Positions 47,108-47,142 of a stretch of 47,142 bases of DNA are shown here, piece after piece; position 1 is the first letter of the stretch, and every line of letters starts with the position of its first letter. Where the stretch lies: NCBI GenBank assembly GCA_947589525.1, contig CANQAW010000001.1, forward strand, positions 1 to 47,142, written 5' to 3'. The notes beneath the pieces are model-generated. The model saw only the letters and a list, made by a program, of their open reading frames with translations. It had not been told where the DNA came from and did no database searches. The DNA is from Candidatus Gastranaerophilales bacterium (lineage in GTDB: Bacteria > Cyanobacteriota > Vampirovibrionia > Gastranaerophilales > Gastranaerophilaceae). The position numbers and the translations under genes are program-made.

Positions 47108-47142
47108 CGGAGAGGGTGGGATTCGAACCCACGGTGAACTTT
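47108..47142 (-). tRNA. tRNA-Ser, 3' part only (cut by window edge)
   Basis: On the minus strand the 3' acceptor half is CCTCTCC followed by discriminator G. It is preceded by the T-arm GTGGG-TTCGAAT-CCCAC and part of what looks like a long variable arm (AAAGTTCACC). The acceptor sequence and the long arm favour serine. CCA is not encoded. Confidence 0.75.

Overview
The window is AT-rich DNA with strong AAGGAG-type ribosome binding sites and tightly packed, often overlapping genes. It joins a chromosomal surface-polysaccharide locus to a nearly complete Mu-like (transposable, contractile-tailed) prophage, followed by a second Mu-type transposition module, an HU gene and the 3' end of a tRNA-Ser without an encoded CCA. 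The host is a low-GC bacterium, probably an anaerobe of gut type. I cannot fix its lineage from the sequence; a cyanobacteria-related (Vampirovibrionia) or Firmicutes host would both fit.

Layout. (1) 1-8837, minus strand: a glycan operon with a HAD/glycosyltransferase fusion cut by the window edge, four family 2 glycosyltransferases, RmlA, GalE and UDP-galactopyranose mutase. This points to a galactofuranose-containing surface polymer. (2) 8838-9240: non-coding DNA with three copies of a recombinase-like site in both orientations and two transposase-site-like repeats, beside a FimB-sized tyrosine recombinase (9241-9783). (3) 9853-19834, minus: a head and tail-tube operon in the order protease/scaffold, major capsid, gp35-like, decoration, gp36, gp37, sheath, a small Cys protein, tube, portal, C5-methyltransferase, gpF, Dam methylase, gpG. 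(4) 19835-20116: divergent control region with a long stem-loop. (5) 20117-33154, plus: terminase, tail assembly chaperone with a probable -1 frameshift, tape measure, P2/Mu-type baseplate (U, X, D, V, W, J, I), fibres and amidase. (6) 33164-37989, plus: accessory genes. They include a DUF4417 gene, three consecutive proteins sharing the leader MGGRGSGGG, a DUF4268 gene, a DUF4314 gene and several tiny genes, with three copies of one structured intergenic element. (7) 38054-42509, minus: the Mu early operon (HTH, MuA-like transposase, MuB-like ATPase, gp16, Mor-like activator), ending in a terminator at 37995-38024. (8) 42845-46220, minus: a second, different transposase/ATPase pair plus a third DNA-binding-like protein. 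(9) HU, a repeat-rich upstream region, two hairpins and tRNA-Ser.

How it works together. The early operon would replicate the phage by transposition and make a Mor-type activator. The divergent late operons build a Mu/P2-like contractile particle. The methylases probably protect the DNA. The accessory block after the lysis gene is a cargo region. A 25-base site present twice near 8.9-9.1 kb and once, inverted, at 42.7 kb suggests that the prophage spans roughly 8.9-42.75 kb, with the second transposition module lying just outside. A weaker similarity at 46.27 kb leaves open a larger element that includes both modules.

The most interesting signals are the extra three-gene transposition module, the recombinase-site array upstream of the glycan operon, the three repeated structured leaders, and the MGGRGSGGG protein family.
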